Source: Amborella trichopoda | Taxonomy: Eukaryota; Streptophyta; Magnoliopsida; Amborellales; Amborellaceae | Length of the DNA stretch: 64,000 bases | Assembly (NCBI RefSeq): GCF_000471905.2 | Contig: NW_006499677.1 | Coordinates: 589,201 to 653,200 of the forward strand | Direction of reading: 5' to 3' | In this document: positions 11,860-22,959 of the stretch, one piece after another | Layout of the letters: every line of letters starts with the position of its first letter | How positions within the stretch are numbered: position 1 is the first letter of the stretch | Notes under the pieces: model-generated | What the model saw: the letters and a program-made list of their open reading frames with translations, nothing else | The model's database searches: none | Told to the model about the DNA's origin: nothing | Position numbers and translations under genes: made by a program

Positions 11860-12476
11860 TAAAAATAAAAGTTAGAATCAAAGAATTATAGTGCCAGTGA
11901 GGCCCTGGCCTAGGTCCGGCCCTCGAGGTGGCACGGCCAGTGGCCCAAACCCTACTTTTTCACCATTGGGCTGGCCTGCCTTGCCTTTTGCCAGTTTGAA
12001 TGAGTTGTGCATGGTGCACGAGGGCTGGCAATGGGCCAAGCACGGGTAGGGCTAGCCTTGGTTCTAGGCCCCATTCCCTTGATGGTCAACTTAAGTCCAA
12101 CCTTGACCCTTCGGGTTGGGTTGGGCCGGATTGAGTAAAATTAAAAAAAAAAAAACTAAATAGATAAAGAAATAAGGGTTGGGCCTGTCTCGGCCTAGCT
12201 TAAGCTCAACCCTCAAACTATATTTTGCCTAGGCCCTAATTTTTAGTGTCGGGTTGACCGGGCCAGGCCAGGCCACCCGACCCCTTGCCACCTTCCTATA
12301 CCTAAGGCTGCGTTGGGGGTGGCGCACATCAAGGATTTACAAACCCATTTGGTGTGGCGCTCCATTGCAACCCTTGTAATATACCATATACAATCGGGTT
12401 TGGGAAAGACGCAGATCTTCATTAGGGATCTCTTATATAGATTGGATGGAGTTGGTGGGCAATTTGTGGTCTCTCT
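11860..12476. other. Non-coding, GGGC/GGCC-rich degenerate sequence
   Basis: Contains repeated words such as GGGCTGGC, GGCAATGGGCCAAGC and CGGGCCAGGCC, which resemble the subterminal regions of plant hAT elements, but no end pair could be fixed. A minus-strand ORF across 12243-12650 is proline-rich and matches nothing known. Confidence 0.4.
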
Positions 12477-14104
12477 AGGGTGGCAATAGACCGGGTTGGG
12501 TGTAGGTTCGACTGTCCCCGGATGCCAATAAATATTATGGGCGTCCGATCCAATCAAACCCAAAGTTACCAGATCTGGATTCGGAGGACAAACATATAAT
12601 GTGGGACCCATACCTAGACTTGGACTTGGACCCAAACTCGAAGTTACCAAACCTGGACCCAGACCTGAAAATATAATGTGGAACCCAGACCCTACCCAAA
12701 AATCAAAATATCTATGTATTTTAATATAGTTAAATGTATTTCATAAAGAAAAATTATTGCGGGCTGGACCGCATTTCTACAATATGTGGTCCAGAGGTAT
12801 AAAGCATCCATCTTAAAGATGATGCAAATAGGTGGTCCTTCTAAAAACAAGCGTACCTAACCGTTCAAATGTTTTTTAATATTATTATTATTTCTAGTTT
12901 TTAATTTTTTTTTTTCATATTCATGATCTCCAATTTAAAGATTATATATTCTTTAAAAAATCCGAATTAAATTATATTTAAAAATATATTTATTGTCAAG
13001 CAATACGCGAGCTGGCCGCAAAGAAATTGTGTCCTTTCATAAATTTGTAAAAGATATGCATACATTATTTAAATATTATAACTAAAAAATATGTAGTTAC
13101 ATTTATTTAAAGGGAAAATATATCCGTGCACCTTATTTTGGTGTACCCTTTCCTAAGAGACCAAATGTTTTAAAAACTTTCTAGTGGCATAGGGATTCCA
13201 AATAATATATCTTCTAACCCCTTGGACGAAGTTAAGCCTTTTGTATTGCACATTCTTGGCCGAAACAACATTTAAAATAACACTTCTATCTTTTTTTCTT
13301 TTCTTTCTAAACCACTCTCTCTCCTAAATATTTATAATATGTATCTCTCCTAAATATTTGGGTCGTACATGCAATCGCAAAATATTTGCCCAGAAAACCT
13401 TATCTCATAACCTCAAGGATTTGGAAGATGATTATATTATAGAGTAATGATCTTATAGGACCCTATTCCACCCATGTGTATAGGATCTCAAAGGATCACC
13501 ATTAAAGTTGGCACGGATCATTAGAAAAATTATCACATGGGTGTAGGACTTGACTTTTTTATAGATCGGTGCCAAATTTAATGGTGATCATTTGGTGTTC
13601 TACACACATGGGTGGGAGAGGGTGCTACAGGATCATTTCTCTATATTATATTATATAAAATATAATACATTTTGGAGAGAGAAAGAAAGATTTAGGCGAG
13701 AGAGGTTTAGATGAAAAGGAAAGAAATGGATAGATGTATTATTTTAAATTTGTTTGGTCCAAAAACGTATGGTTAAAAGGGCTTAACTGGGTCCAAAGGG
13801 TAAGAAGATATACTATTTAGAATCCTTATGCGATCAGAAAGATTTTAAAACCCTCGGTCTCATGGAAAATGATACACCAAAATATGGTCTACAAATATAT
13901 TTTTTTCTTATTTAAATATCATATATTCAATATTATTTAAATATCAACACTATTAGGGTCGAGTATACATGGACCCAAACCCAGACACTGACTAGCATTT
14001 GGGTCCAAGATTTGGACCCACACTGACCTGCCGGGTCCAATTTTTGGATCGATACCCGGACATGGTTCGGATCTATCTCTTGGGTTCGGGTCCATTGCCA
14101 TTGA
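12477..14104. mobile_element. Putative non-autonomous hAT-like element
   Basis: The left end reads AGGGTGGCAATAGACCGGG and the reverse complement of the right end reads TCAATGGCAATGGACCCG. Both are followed by repeated GGGTCC/GGACCC words facing inward (12600-12690 and 13960-14100). GGTGGCAAT followed by GGGT-rich subterminal repeats is typical of plant hAT ends. The interior has no transposase. An 8-bp target duplication is not convincing, so the exact limits are uncertain. It contains a nested MITE. Confidence 0.45.
13441..13642. mobile_element. Fold-back MITE, 202 bp
   Basis: The two halves are inverted copies over about 85-90 bp: AGAGTAATGATC at the left and AGAGAAATGATC on the reverse complement of the right end, with CCACCCATGTGT and GGATCACCATTAAA (right copy TGATCACCATTAAA) in both arms. 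It is flanked by the 7-bp direct repeat ATATTAT (13434-13440 and 13643-13649), though AT-rich flanks make that weaker evidence. It has no coding capacity. Confidence 0.75.
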
Positions 14105-14271
14105 GGATCTTTACAAACGCTTTATATTATTTTTTTATTGAGACTTTTTGATTTTCATCCAATACAACAGATTTGGATAGATAGTTGGTGATTATAATCC
14201 AATTCTAAGTTTTAACAAACATATCAATATATGACGATATTGCTGATATGGCTGACTTGGATAGGTAGTAG

Positions 14272-14375
14272 GTAGTCATAATCCAATTTCAAGTTTTGAA
14301 AAAACTAACATGAAAATAAAGATAGTACGTAGTCATAATCCAATTTCAAGTTTTGAAAAAACTAACATAAAAATA
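14272..14375. repeat. 57-bp tandem duplication
   Basis: Unit at 14272-14328 followed by a nearly complete second unit from 14329. A weaker third relative lies at 14175-14220. It abuts the truncated end of the LINE. Confidence 0.72.
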
Positions 14376-15420
14376 GCAAATTGTTTCTCTTAATTTTATT
14401 AATGACCCAGATCTTTGGTTCCAATAAATTTCCTCTACTCTTATCAAATTATTCAAAGATTTAAACTTAGTACTCCTTTCCATAATCAGTTGTTCCGTCA
14501 ACACCCTAGAATCTTGAATACTTTGGTCTAGAATCTCGATATCACTCAAAATCTCATCAACCTTAGCTTTAACATTGTAATTGTTTTCTTTTTTTCCAAG
14601 TGACAGAGTTTTTGCTTGATATTGAGCAACTTGTTATGCATCTGAAAATCCAAGGATCCAAAAGTAATGTGTTTTCCCGAGCACCTTTAATGATTTCAAC
14701 CACTTCTTTCTCCTCCGACCATCCAATATCAATTCTAAAAAGCTTTGGACCCCCTATCAAAATACAAGAATTCAACAAATTTGGGATATGGTCAGAAGAT
14801 AACTGAGGAAGATCCCTTATAGATGCTAAAGGGAAACTCTCCACCCAATCACCAGACACCAAAAATCTATCCGGCTTAGATATAGATAGATTAGTGATGC
14901 TGTTATTTGACCAAGTGAACCTTATGCCACAAATTGGTAGATCCAAAAGTGAATTGCTTTATATAAAATTGTTAAACAGTCTTATAGTAGAATTGATAGG
15001 AGTACCAGCAAAACATTCATTATGCCATCAAATCAAATTGAAGCCCCCACCAATACATAATGGAAACTTGAAATTATGAACCTCATCATTCAAGTCATTA
15101 ACAAAAACTTCTTTGAGAGCAGGCATGTTAAGTCCATACACATTACAAAGATCCTAAGAAAAACCTGCCAGAGGACCATTATAACCAATTAACAGGAATC
15201 TATCCCTTAAGATAATCTCAAAACTTTGTAAGACCAATACGTCCCACAATATCCATAACCCCTTATGCACATATTGTATCAATACCACAAAATCTGACTG
15301 CCCATGAGCCCCATACCTCCCTACCCCCATAAACATTAGGACTATGAGTTTGGTCACTTGCAAAATTAGCACCACAGGTTTATATTTCGATACCAAAAAT
15401 AAAATATCACGTTTTCTCTA
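14376..15420 (-). pseudogene. LINE ORF2, endonuclease part (decayed)
   Basis: Minus-strand translation shows the AP-endonuclease domain of plant L1-type LINEs in order: GLWILWD, then a GDFN-like site reading GGGFN, then RFTWSN, SKPDRFLVSGDW, and the SDH catalytic motif in LPQLSSDHIPNLL, ending with EEIYWNQRSG from the linker to the reverse transcriptase. Stops and at least one frameshift are present. The reverse transcriptase is missing: the sequence breaks off at about 14370 into a tandem repeat. ORF1 lies upstream. Confidence 0.65.
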
Positions 15421-15470
15421 GGATCGCCGAGACCCCTTATATTTCAAGATAATAGATTCATTAAAAAGCG

Positions 15471-16740
15471 AAGGAGGGGAGAGGGGAGGGGGGTGTGTGT
15501 TTGTGTGTTAGGAGATGAGCCTGGTCTGGCATCTAGACCAGCTTCTTCTAGCAACCACGCTTCTTCCATCGACGAAGAGTTCGAAGAAGAAGTGTCATCT
15601 ATTAAAACCACCATCTTTGGCTCTGGATGGCTATACTTTTAGAAGAACAGTCTCCTTTAGATCCACCCCGAGCCTTCAACCTAGCAGATGAGTTCTTCAT
15701 GAAAACTGGTTTAGCAGGAATTGTAGTGGCTTCCTTAGCTTTGCTCTAAATAATAGAACCCCCAGTTTTTGCTATTTTCTTGGCCTTGCTGCGTTCCAAT
15801 ATTTTCTAAAAAATCACACCAATGGGGACATTGAAATCCATCCCTATATCCCCCATCATCAAATCGACAAGAGTTTCCTCCTTATCAAGATGTTTGCTCA
15901 AATCCCCAGCTTCATTTTCAGTATTTGGCTTCATCAATGTTGGTGTCTCCACCTACGGAATAACATTTAGAGGCACCACAACATCAGTTTCAATGAGAGC
16001 CATAACATGTTGAAAAAAATCCTCTTCCTCATATGATTCTTCACCTTTAGCAGTGACTTCACTATCAGTCATTGAAACTGGGATCTCGTCCTCCGACTCA
16101 ATCACCATAATCCCCGTAGGATCAATACTCAATAGATTGAACCAAGATTTAGGTCTAGTGGGTTGACCCTTAATTGCGGTAATAGGATAAGGCAAGGGAT
16201 ACATCTTACTTCTCCAAAGAATCGTCAGGAAACAACATGAAGTTCTCTATGTAAGTATCCGATGAGCAGCACCGACTTTAGCTACCACACACAGCCACCA
16301 TCCAAGAATCATTAAGAAATCCAAAAGTTTCTTCTTAACTTCTACTACTTTCAAAAAGGTAAGATTTGATGGGGATGGTTTTTGGTAAATCAACGGTGGA
16401 TAAAGGGAGTAACCCTCCACATAGACCTGTAAATCGTTTCCCAATGCCAAACTACCATCATACCCTTTCTTGGAACTCGGAGCAATAGTTCTGACCAACT
16501 TTTATAAAATTTCCTGCCATCGGTTTAGGTAAACCCGAAGGACTACCACTATAACGTAAACCATCTGAAGAAGGATCAAAAGATCTAGATCCGACAGTAG
16601 TTCCGATGCAACTAATATGCTTATCTGGTCCTCATGAGTCAGCAAAGAAACTGGGGCCTCCATACAAGGCTCACCGATTTTCAAAAAATCTGCCGTAAAA
16701 TTCGGTAATTTGCCAATAGGGATCCACCGTTTCTTAATTT
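15471..16740 (-). pseudogene. LINE ORF1-like region (decayed)
   Basis: Directly upstream of the endonuclease on the same strand. The translation near 16730-16600 reads WIPIGKLPNF then KIGEPCMEAPVS, which resembles the DUF4283-type ORF1 protein of plant LINEs. The rest (15950-16200) is acidic and low in recognisable motifs, with several stops. Assignment rests on position plus the KIGEP-like segment. A zinc knuckle was not found. Confidence 0.45.
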
Positions 16741-17102
16741 GAAATTAAGAAATTATGAAATTTAAAATCTGGTACTATTTGAGTGTATTTTTTACGCACT
16801 AACACCTCAGGTCAAATAATAGAGGAAGCGGTTACAACCCAGGCCCATAGGTGTCAGTCACAATTGTGGACTACGAAAGCCCACACTAATAAGGCTAACT
16901 TTTGAAAAGATATTCCCTTGACCCCAAATATTATGTGAGGGTGTAATTTGATGATTTAAGAGTGTCCTCCAATATTTGTCCCAATCTGATAAAGATAAAA
17001 CTGGTCAGGCATGATTTTTCCTTCATGCGTACGGCGGGAAAAATATTCTCTCAAACAACTGTGGAGGGTCGGCACGCGTTGCAAGTTTGTAAGTGTGCAG
17101 AT
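16741..17102. other. Non-coding spacer, nothing recognised
   Basis: About 360 bp between the LINE and element A. No ORF, repeat or motif stands out. Confidence 0.5.
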
Positions 17103-17819
17103 GCATTAGGTTGGTGCCTCGATCTCGCCCTCCGGATCTGGATGATCTAGCGGCACGTGTCTTGGGTTTCAGGGGAACCCGAGACTTGAGATTGCGCTCT
17201 CGGGAACCTTATTCAAGAACAAGGGTACGCATACCAACCGATAAGAGAGGAATTTAAGGTGGGTTCGGGACTTACTCGGGCTAGCTCTCGTGGGCACCTT
17301 CCTAGATCACAAAGAAAGCTCCCCAGTTCTACAATTGGTACGGAATCGCCTCCCTTGGCCTGTATTCTCCTGTTTCTGCAATCACACATACATGGTTAAT
17401 TTTACAAGACAAGTGGGCCAAAGGACCCCACCTTGTATTTGGGCGATTGTACATAGGTGTGCACATTCAAAGGAGAAAAGAGGAGAGATGATGAGATGAG
17501 GGTTGAGAGAAAAAAGAAGTTAGAAGAAAAGAAAAGAAAGAGACATTTGACCGGGTGACTAGCTTAGCATAGTGGCTAGATTGGCCTGATGATTGACCTG
17601 ACGTGATAGCAAGACGGACATGGTAACTCAGACCGGCGTAGCGACAATACTACTCAATGATAGAACACCAACACCAACTAGCCTGGCACAACGGTTAATT
17701 TGACGCGGCAGCAAGACGGGCACGGTAACTTAAATCGGCACAACGACAGTACTGCTCGACGATGAGACTACCATGAAAGTGTTAGACTTGTCCCTTGATC
17801 AAATGAGAGAAAAAGAAGA

Positions 17820-19130
17820 AAGAAGAAAGAGAGAAAGAAGAGATATGAGAGGGACATAGATAAAAAGATAGAGGAGAAGGGGAAGAGAGAAAAGAGAGAG
17901 AAAAGAAGAGAGAGAAAGGAGAGAAAGAAGAGAGAGAAAAGAGAGAGAAGAAGAGAGAGAAAAGAGAGAGAAAAGAAGAGATAAAAAAGAGAGAGAAAGA
18001 AGAGAAAGAAAAGAAGAGAGAGAAAGATAAAAAGAAGAGGGAGAAGAGAGAGCGAAAAGAGCACAAAAAAAAAAGCATGGATGGAGATGGGCTTCCACCG
18101 TCCATGACAGAGGAAAAGAGAAGAGAGAAAGAACATGGATGGCGATGAACTTCCACTGCCTATGTCAGAGAGAAAGATGAATGAGAAAGGAATGTCATAC
18201 GCAGCAATGAACATTGCCTTGCATAACATAGGAAAGGGGAAACTTGGACAGAGGCCCGGTCTGCCACTCGGGTTAAGGCCCAGCTCACTGTGCATGTCTC
18301 CAGAGGATAAGGGAAGCTTGAGAATGTCAGGCTCGGTGATGAGCATTGCCATGCATGACTAGAGAGGAAAGAGAAAGGAGATAACAGAGTGCGAGAAAGA
18401 TAGAGAAGAAGAAAGAGAGTTTTGGAAAGAGAAAGAAGAAAGGAAAGAAGAGAGAGAAGAAATGAAAGAAGAGAGAACAAAGGAAAGTGAGGAGAGATAT
18501 TGGGAGAAATCAAAGGAGAAAGAAGGAAAGAGAGAGAAAGAGATTAGGAAAGAGAGAAGAAGAATAAGGAAAGAAGAGAGCAAGAAACATGCACGACACT
18601 GTCACCGCCGTGTATGTCAGAGAGAGAAGAAAATAGTGAGAGAGATTCATGCACGGTGCTGCCATCACCGTGTATGTTCAGACAGAGAGAGACAAAGAAA
18701 AATAGCGCAAAGAGAAAAGGGAGAAGAAAGGAGAGGAGAAAGAAGAGAAGGGAGAGGAAAAGGAGGAGAGCAGGTAGAAAAGAGGAAGGAAGAAGATGAG
18801 AAAGAAAGAGAGAGACAGAGAGACACGCGTGGCACTGGTCACTGCCGTGCATATTTGAGAGGGAGATGAGAGTGACAGAGAAAAGAAGAAGAAGTGGGAG
18901 AAAGATAGAACTAGAGACATGCGTGACGATGGTCATTGTCGGGCATGTTTAAGAGAGAGGTGAGAGAAAGAGATAGATCAGAGGAGGAGAGAGAAAGAGA
19001 TAGACGAGAGGAGAAGAGAGAAAGAGATAGACGAGAGGAGGAGAGAGAACGAGATAGGCGAGAAGAGAGAGAATGATAGAAATGAGGAGAGATAAAAGAG
19101 GAGGAAAGAGAAAATACCTTCATTGAGAGG
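17820..19130. repeat. GA-rich tract punctuated by hairpins (3' LTR of A)
   Basis: Long runs of GAGAAAG/AAGAGAG words are interrupted at intervals by 30-bp mixed-sequence units with self-complementary arms, for example 18649-18680 (CATGCACGGTG with CACCGTGTATG), 18588-18617, 18821-18852 and 18918-18950. The same layout recurs in the 5' LTR (33760-35090) and, on the opposite strand, in the LTR of B. Confidence 0.75.
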
Positions 19131-19233
19131 TATCAAAAATTTTCCTCTCTCTCCTCTCTCTCTCGCTTCGCTTTCTCTCTCTCTCTCTCTCTCTCCAAGA
19201 CGTGCCTCCTAAAATCAATGGAAAAACTCAAAC

Positions 19234-19305
19234 TTTATTCATCCATTGAAAGTATGAGAGGGGGGGGGGGGTCCTTTTACAATTAGGTTTAGCATGTATT
19301 TATAG
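19234..19305 (-). promoter_or_regulatory. Core promoter and polyadenylation signal of the A 3' LTR
   Basis: TATA box CTATAAATA at 19297-19305, then a C-run of 12 (G-run at 19260-19271), then AATAAA at 19234-19239, all in minus-strand order. The spacing is short, so the R region should be compact or start near here. Confidence 0.6.
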
Positions 19306-21405
19306 AATTAGGCCCAAACGTGGGTGGATGCCCAAAAACTATCTCAATTGATGATAATTATAATTTAATTGAATTAAAATAAAATCTATAAATGGGTGCA
19401 AAATGACTGTTTTGCCCCTGCCTAACAATTCATGGAATTCCAAAACAATCCCTATTGCTGCCCTAAAACATACGTGATCTTCGGTGGATGATCCGGGGTT
19501 GCTCTGGTGCCCGTTTGTCTGAAAGATGATTATTTTCTTGTTGGGCTTGGCATGGCGATTGATTTGATACCAACTTCGAGTCACAGATCGTGTTTTAAGC
19601 CACGATCATGTGACTTGAAATTCATGCGAAAAACTTCCGATCGATAGTGTGCCCATTTTTGGATGTTTTTTCATGATTTCCTTGCTGGATCACACTAAGC
19701 ATGCCGTGACGAATGCATGACAACAAATGCATCTCGATTTCGTGCTCGAACGAAGATTTTGCAGTTTTGGGTTTTTGGCCGGAATCTGAATTTCCACGGT
19801 CGAAATTTACAGCAACTTAGATGTGCTCATGTATGAAATTCGAATGCTCATCAAGTACGGGGTTCAGACCAATGGTAGCCTCGGACCTTATGCACACGAT
19901 GGAATCGGTCTCGCATTGATCCGATACGCGAGCGCCTTGATTTGGACGCTCGACGAGGTGTGTCACTGTTGAATTTCCTACAACTTTCTTCACGAATCGA
20001 CAATTTATCTCTAGCTTTTCTCCCCACTCGAGTATCATCACAAGGCATACCACATATCAAAATACTCGTCTTGATGAGATGAACACGGTCAAAAAATTTG
20101 AGCGCAATCTGACTCGAGACGAGTGAGATATGGCCCCCAAAAGTCATTGCCCGATACTACAAAATCAGTCACCATTAATGGTGATTTGGTACTGGGAGGG
20201 TGCATGGGAATAGTGTGTGGCCTACCATTTTTGGTATTTTACCCTTAACTTTGTCCTGGAGCTCCCGATTAAGCAGAAACTTGACTCATAGGGGTTTTTG
20301 ACCATGCCGAATCCAATGCAGGTGGTCCCGCAGCTGTTTGATGCACCGAAAATATAGTTATAGTTATGGGGCCAGTTTTAGGGTGTTAGAGGTTGATTTT
20401 TTTGAAATTGTTTATTTATCTGCACTGACTTAGACATGTTGGATTGTGACAAAACTTAGCAAGTGGCCTTTTAAAGTGCTTATGAATATTTTCACTTGTT
20501 CTGGGGCAATTATGAGATTGTCAAGAATTCCATTGTTATTCAGGCTTTATCGACTGACTTCTCTTGTTATTCCACGTCGGGGACCCAAGGTGCTGAAAAA
20601 TGCCTTCAAACAGCTTGCCTCGTCGAATGTTGTAATTCGAGAGAAGTGAGAAGGACAACATTCAGAAAATTTCTTTCGGCTTTATTACTTTTTTCTTCCT
20701 AAGCACAGGACCACGCGAACGCTAAAGAGATTCATGCAATGCTGTAACTAGGATGCTCAAACATTTGGATGCAATGTACAAGTCCATCCATTGAGACTTT
20801 AGGGGGAGAAGAGACTTTTTTGAGGGATCTTGTCGAAGTCCTCACCCTCAAGGGATTATTTGTGATTCTGACAGCTGCGGATTTTGTACGGACCTGGTTG
20901 ATCAGAATCAGACCCGTCTAGCAGTCGAGTGGCATGCTGAAGGGAATTTTTTCCATTTGGTCTGGGTTTATTTGTTTTGTTTGTTTGTTGTGGATGGTCT
21001 GCTGAAGGGCCTTTGGTTGGCATCCATCTGCGTGGTGCACCAGATTGTATTCGGTGGGTAGGGTACCTCATTTTATTGAGGTGACCAACTATGGGTATAA
21101 CCCTTGCCTACTGCTAGCAGTCTTGTTTTCATAATAGGTCCAAGTTTTGGCTGACTTCGCCTTCTTGGGGCATCTTCAGCATTTTGGAGTGTGTTAGTGA
21201 CCTCGTGGGAAGAGTGCTCTTCCTCATGAGACTTGTCTTGCCTTTTTGATGAGTCTTTTGTCCTTCGAGTCCTTTTTGTAAATGGACTTAGGCTGTCAGA
21301 ATCCTGCTTGATGCTTGTATTTTTGGGTCATGGTATTGTGACACCAGGGATTTTTCTTTTGAATGGAGGCTGAAGCCACCTATTGAGGCAAGTGCTACAT
21401 CAACC

Positions 21406-22018
21406 TGCTTATTGGTCAAAGCTTCCTTTGCAGATTTTTACTTGGACTTGGGAAGCGGCGTCGTAGAGACCGGTTTTACCAACTTCCTTTTTATTCGGGG
21501 CTCTTTTACCCATGACCTTTTCAACCATGTCCACCCTTATTTTTCCATTTTTACTCACGGTGCTCTTTTCAGGTTTTCACCATGCCCGGGTTTTTTATTT
21601 ACAGAACTCTCTTACATATAGTTTCGTGACCATGCCCATCCGTCATTTTTACTCATAGCGTTCCCTTATTAGGGTATACACCATGCCCGTTATTTTTTTG
21701 TGAAGGCGTGTTTAAAGTCATGCCTTCTGGACCTATACGAAGCCTTTAAATGTCATGCGATCAGGACGTGCACTACAGCCTAAGGTCATACAGCTGGATT
21801 GTGGTGGTGATGAATGACAGTTTATTGAGGCCATGGAGTGAGTTTGATGATGGTTTTGACTCATTTTGGGGAGATGGCACGAGGCGACCTATGAAAGATG
21901 GACGATGTATGAATGGTGGGTGAAAAGTGGTGACCTACTAGCTGACGGAGAGTATCGATGGCAGGATGGCTCGCTGTTTTGTGAGCATGGGTGAGATTCA
22001 CTGGGGAATGATGAATGG
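21406..22018 (+). pseudogene. Antisense ORF remnants in the A 3' spacer
   Basis: Two open stretches run opposite to pol. The first (21412-21621) encodes a segment with DLGSGVVETGFTNFLFI. The second (about 21865-21980) encodes GRWHEATYERWTMYEWW then EYRWQDGSLFCEH before a stop. Element B has the counterparts in the same order and orientation relative to its pol (63254-63499 and 62812-63030). Antisense ORFs in this position are known in some Tat-type elements. I do not recognise the protein. Stops occur in A between and within the segments, and DNA-level homology of the two elements could explain the match. Confidence 0.4.
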
Positions 22019-22139
22019 TAATGCAGGAAAGTGGATTTCATGAAGAAGGTGGTGAACACGTTTGGGTTGGTTAGGGAAGGAGTGCATGAAGATGCACGTA
22101 AAGGGCATGTGGGCATGTGTGGGGGCGTATTTAAGGTCA

Positions 22140-22600
22140 TGCCTCCCGGGACTGTGTAAAGCAGTTTAATGTCATGCGTCTAAGACGTGTACTATGGTTT
22201 AAGGTCATACAGCTTAAACCACGGTTATGCAGTTTAAAGTCATGCAACTAGGACAATGCAGTTTAAGGTCGTGCAACTAGACCTCCGCTACAGTTTTAAG
22301 GTTGTATAGTTTGGACTGTGGTGCTAAGACTTTTATGTCGTGTAGATACTATGGTTTGGAGTCTTATAGCTTGGACCGTGGTTTATGCAGTTTAAGTCAT
22401 ACAATTAGGACCATGCAATTTGAGGTCGTACAACTAGACCTCCGCTACAGTTGAAGGTCATATAGTTTGGACCATTCAGTTTAGGGTTGTGCACCTAGAC
22501 CTCTACTACAGTTTAAGGTCATATAGTTTGGACATGCAATTTATGCACCTAGACCATGGCTGTGCAGTTTAAGGTCATGCAACGCGGACCAATGTGTGGG
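22140..22600. repeat. Degenerate tandem repeats (GTTTAAGGTCATGCA family)
   Basis: About a dozen imperfect units of 30-60 bp built on CAGTTTAAGGTCATGCAACT and TAGTTTGGACC. The reverse-complement family is present in element B at 62400-62760 and 63100-63190. Confidence 0.75.
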
Positions 22601-22959
22601 TCGCCTTATAGGTAAAGCTTCATGGGGAATAGGTCTGTGGATAATGATTTGACTCCTTGGGGATACAATGGTTAAGGCTAGCAGGGGTTTAGATGGAGAG
22701 GCAAACTTTACTGGGGATTAGGGGACAAGAATGATTCCTTAAGGTAAAAGATGGAACTCCATAGGGAATAAGCTCATGGAAGGTGGCCCGACTTTTGATG
22801 ATAGGATAGCTTGGTGCGAGATTGACCTGGGAATTGAAGGGGTAAGCATGACCTCTTTGGCATACACCTAACTCTACTAGGGATGACGGGTTGCGGCACT
22901 GGCATAACTTACTGAGGATGATGGTGTAATACACACAGTGGTGATCGAGTTCAAGCATG

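Larger units (their letters stand above)
17108..20612 (-). repeat. Element A 3' LTR
   Basis: About 3.5 kb, collinear with 33039-36556. On the minus strand it starts TGTTTGAAGGCATTTTTC at 20612 and ends near CACCAACCT at 17108. It contains U3, a TATA box, an AATAAA signal, a 1.3-kb GA-rich tract and a conserved final 300 bp. ORFs within the GA-rich tract are low-complexity artefacts. Confidence 0.85.

Noticed and set aside
12243-12650. Minus-strand ORF of 135 codons
   Set aside because: Proline-rich translation of GGGTCC-type subterminal repeats at the edge of the hAT-like element; no domain.
18588-18680. Possible self-cleaving ribozyme in the LTR hairpins
   Set aside because: Only simple stems are present; no conserved catalytic core of a hammerhead or similar ribozyme was seen.
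17768-18936. Many overlapping ORFs of 60-190 codons, Leu/Ser/Phe-rich or Lys/Arg/Glu-rich
   Set aside because: They come from the GA/CT-rich tract of the A 3' LTR. The composition is that of the simple repeat and no domain is present. The same applies to 33711-35174 and 50134-51468.
22140-22600. Possible CRISPR-like array
   Set aside because: Units vary in length and sequence, there are no constant repeats with unique spacers, and the setting is a plant retrotransposon.
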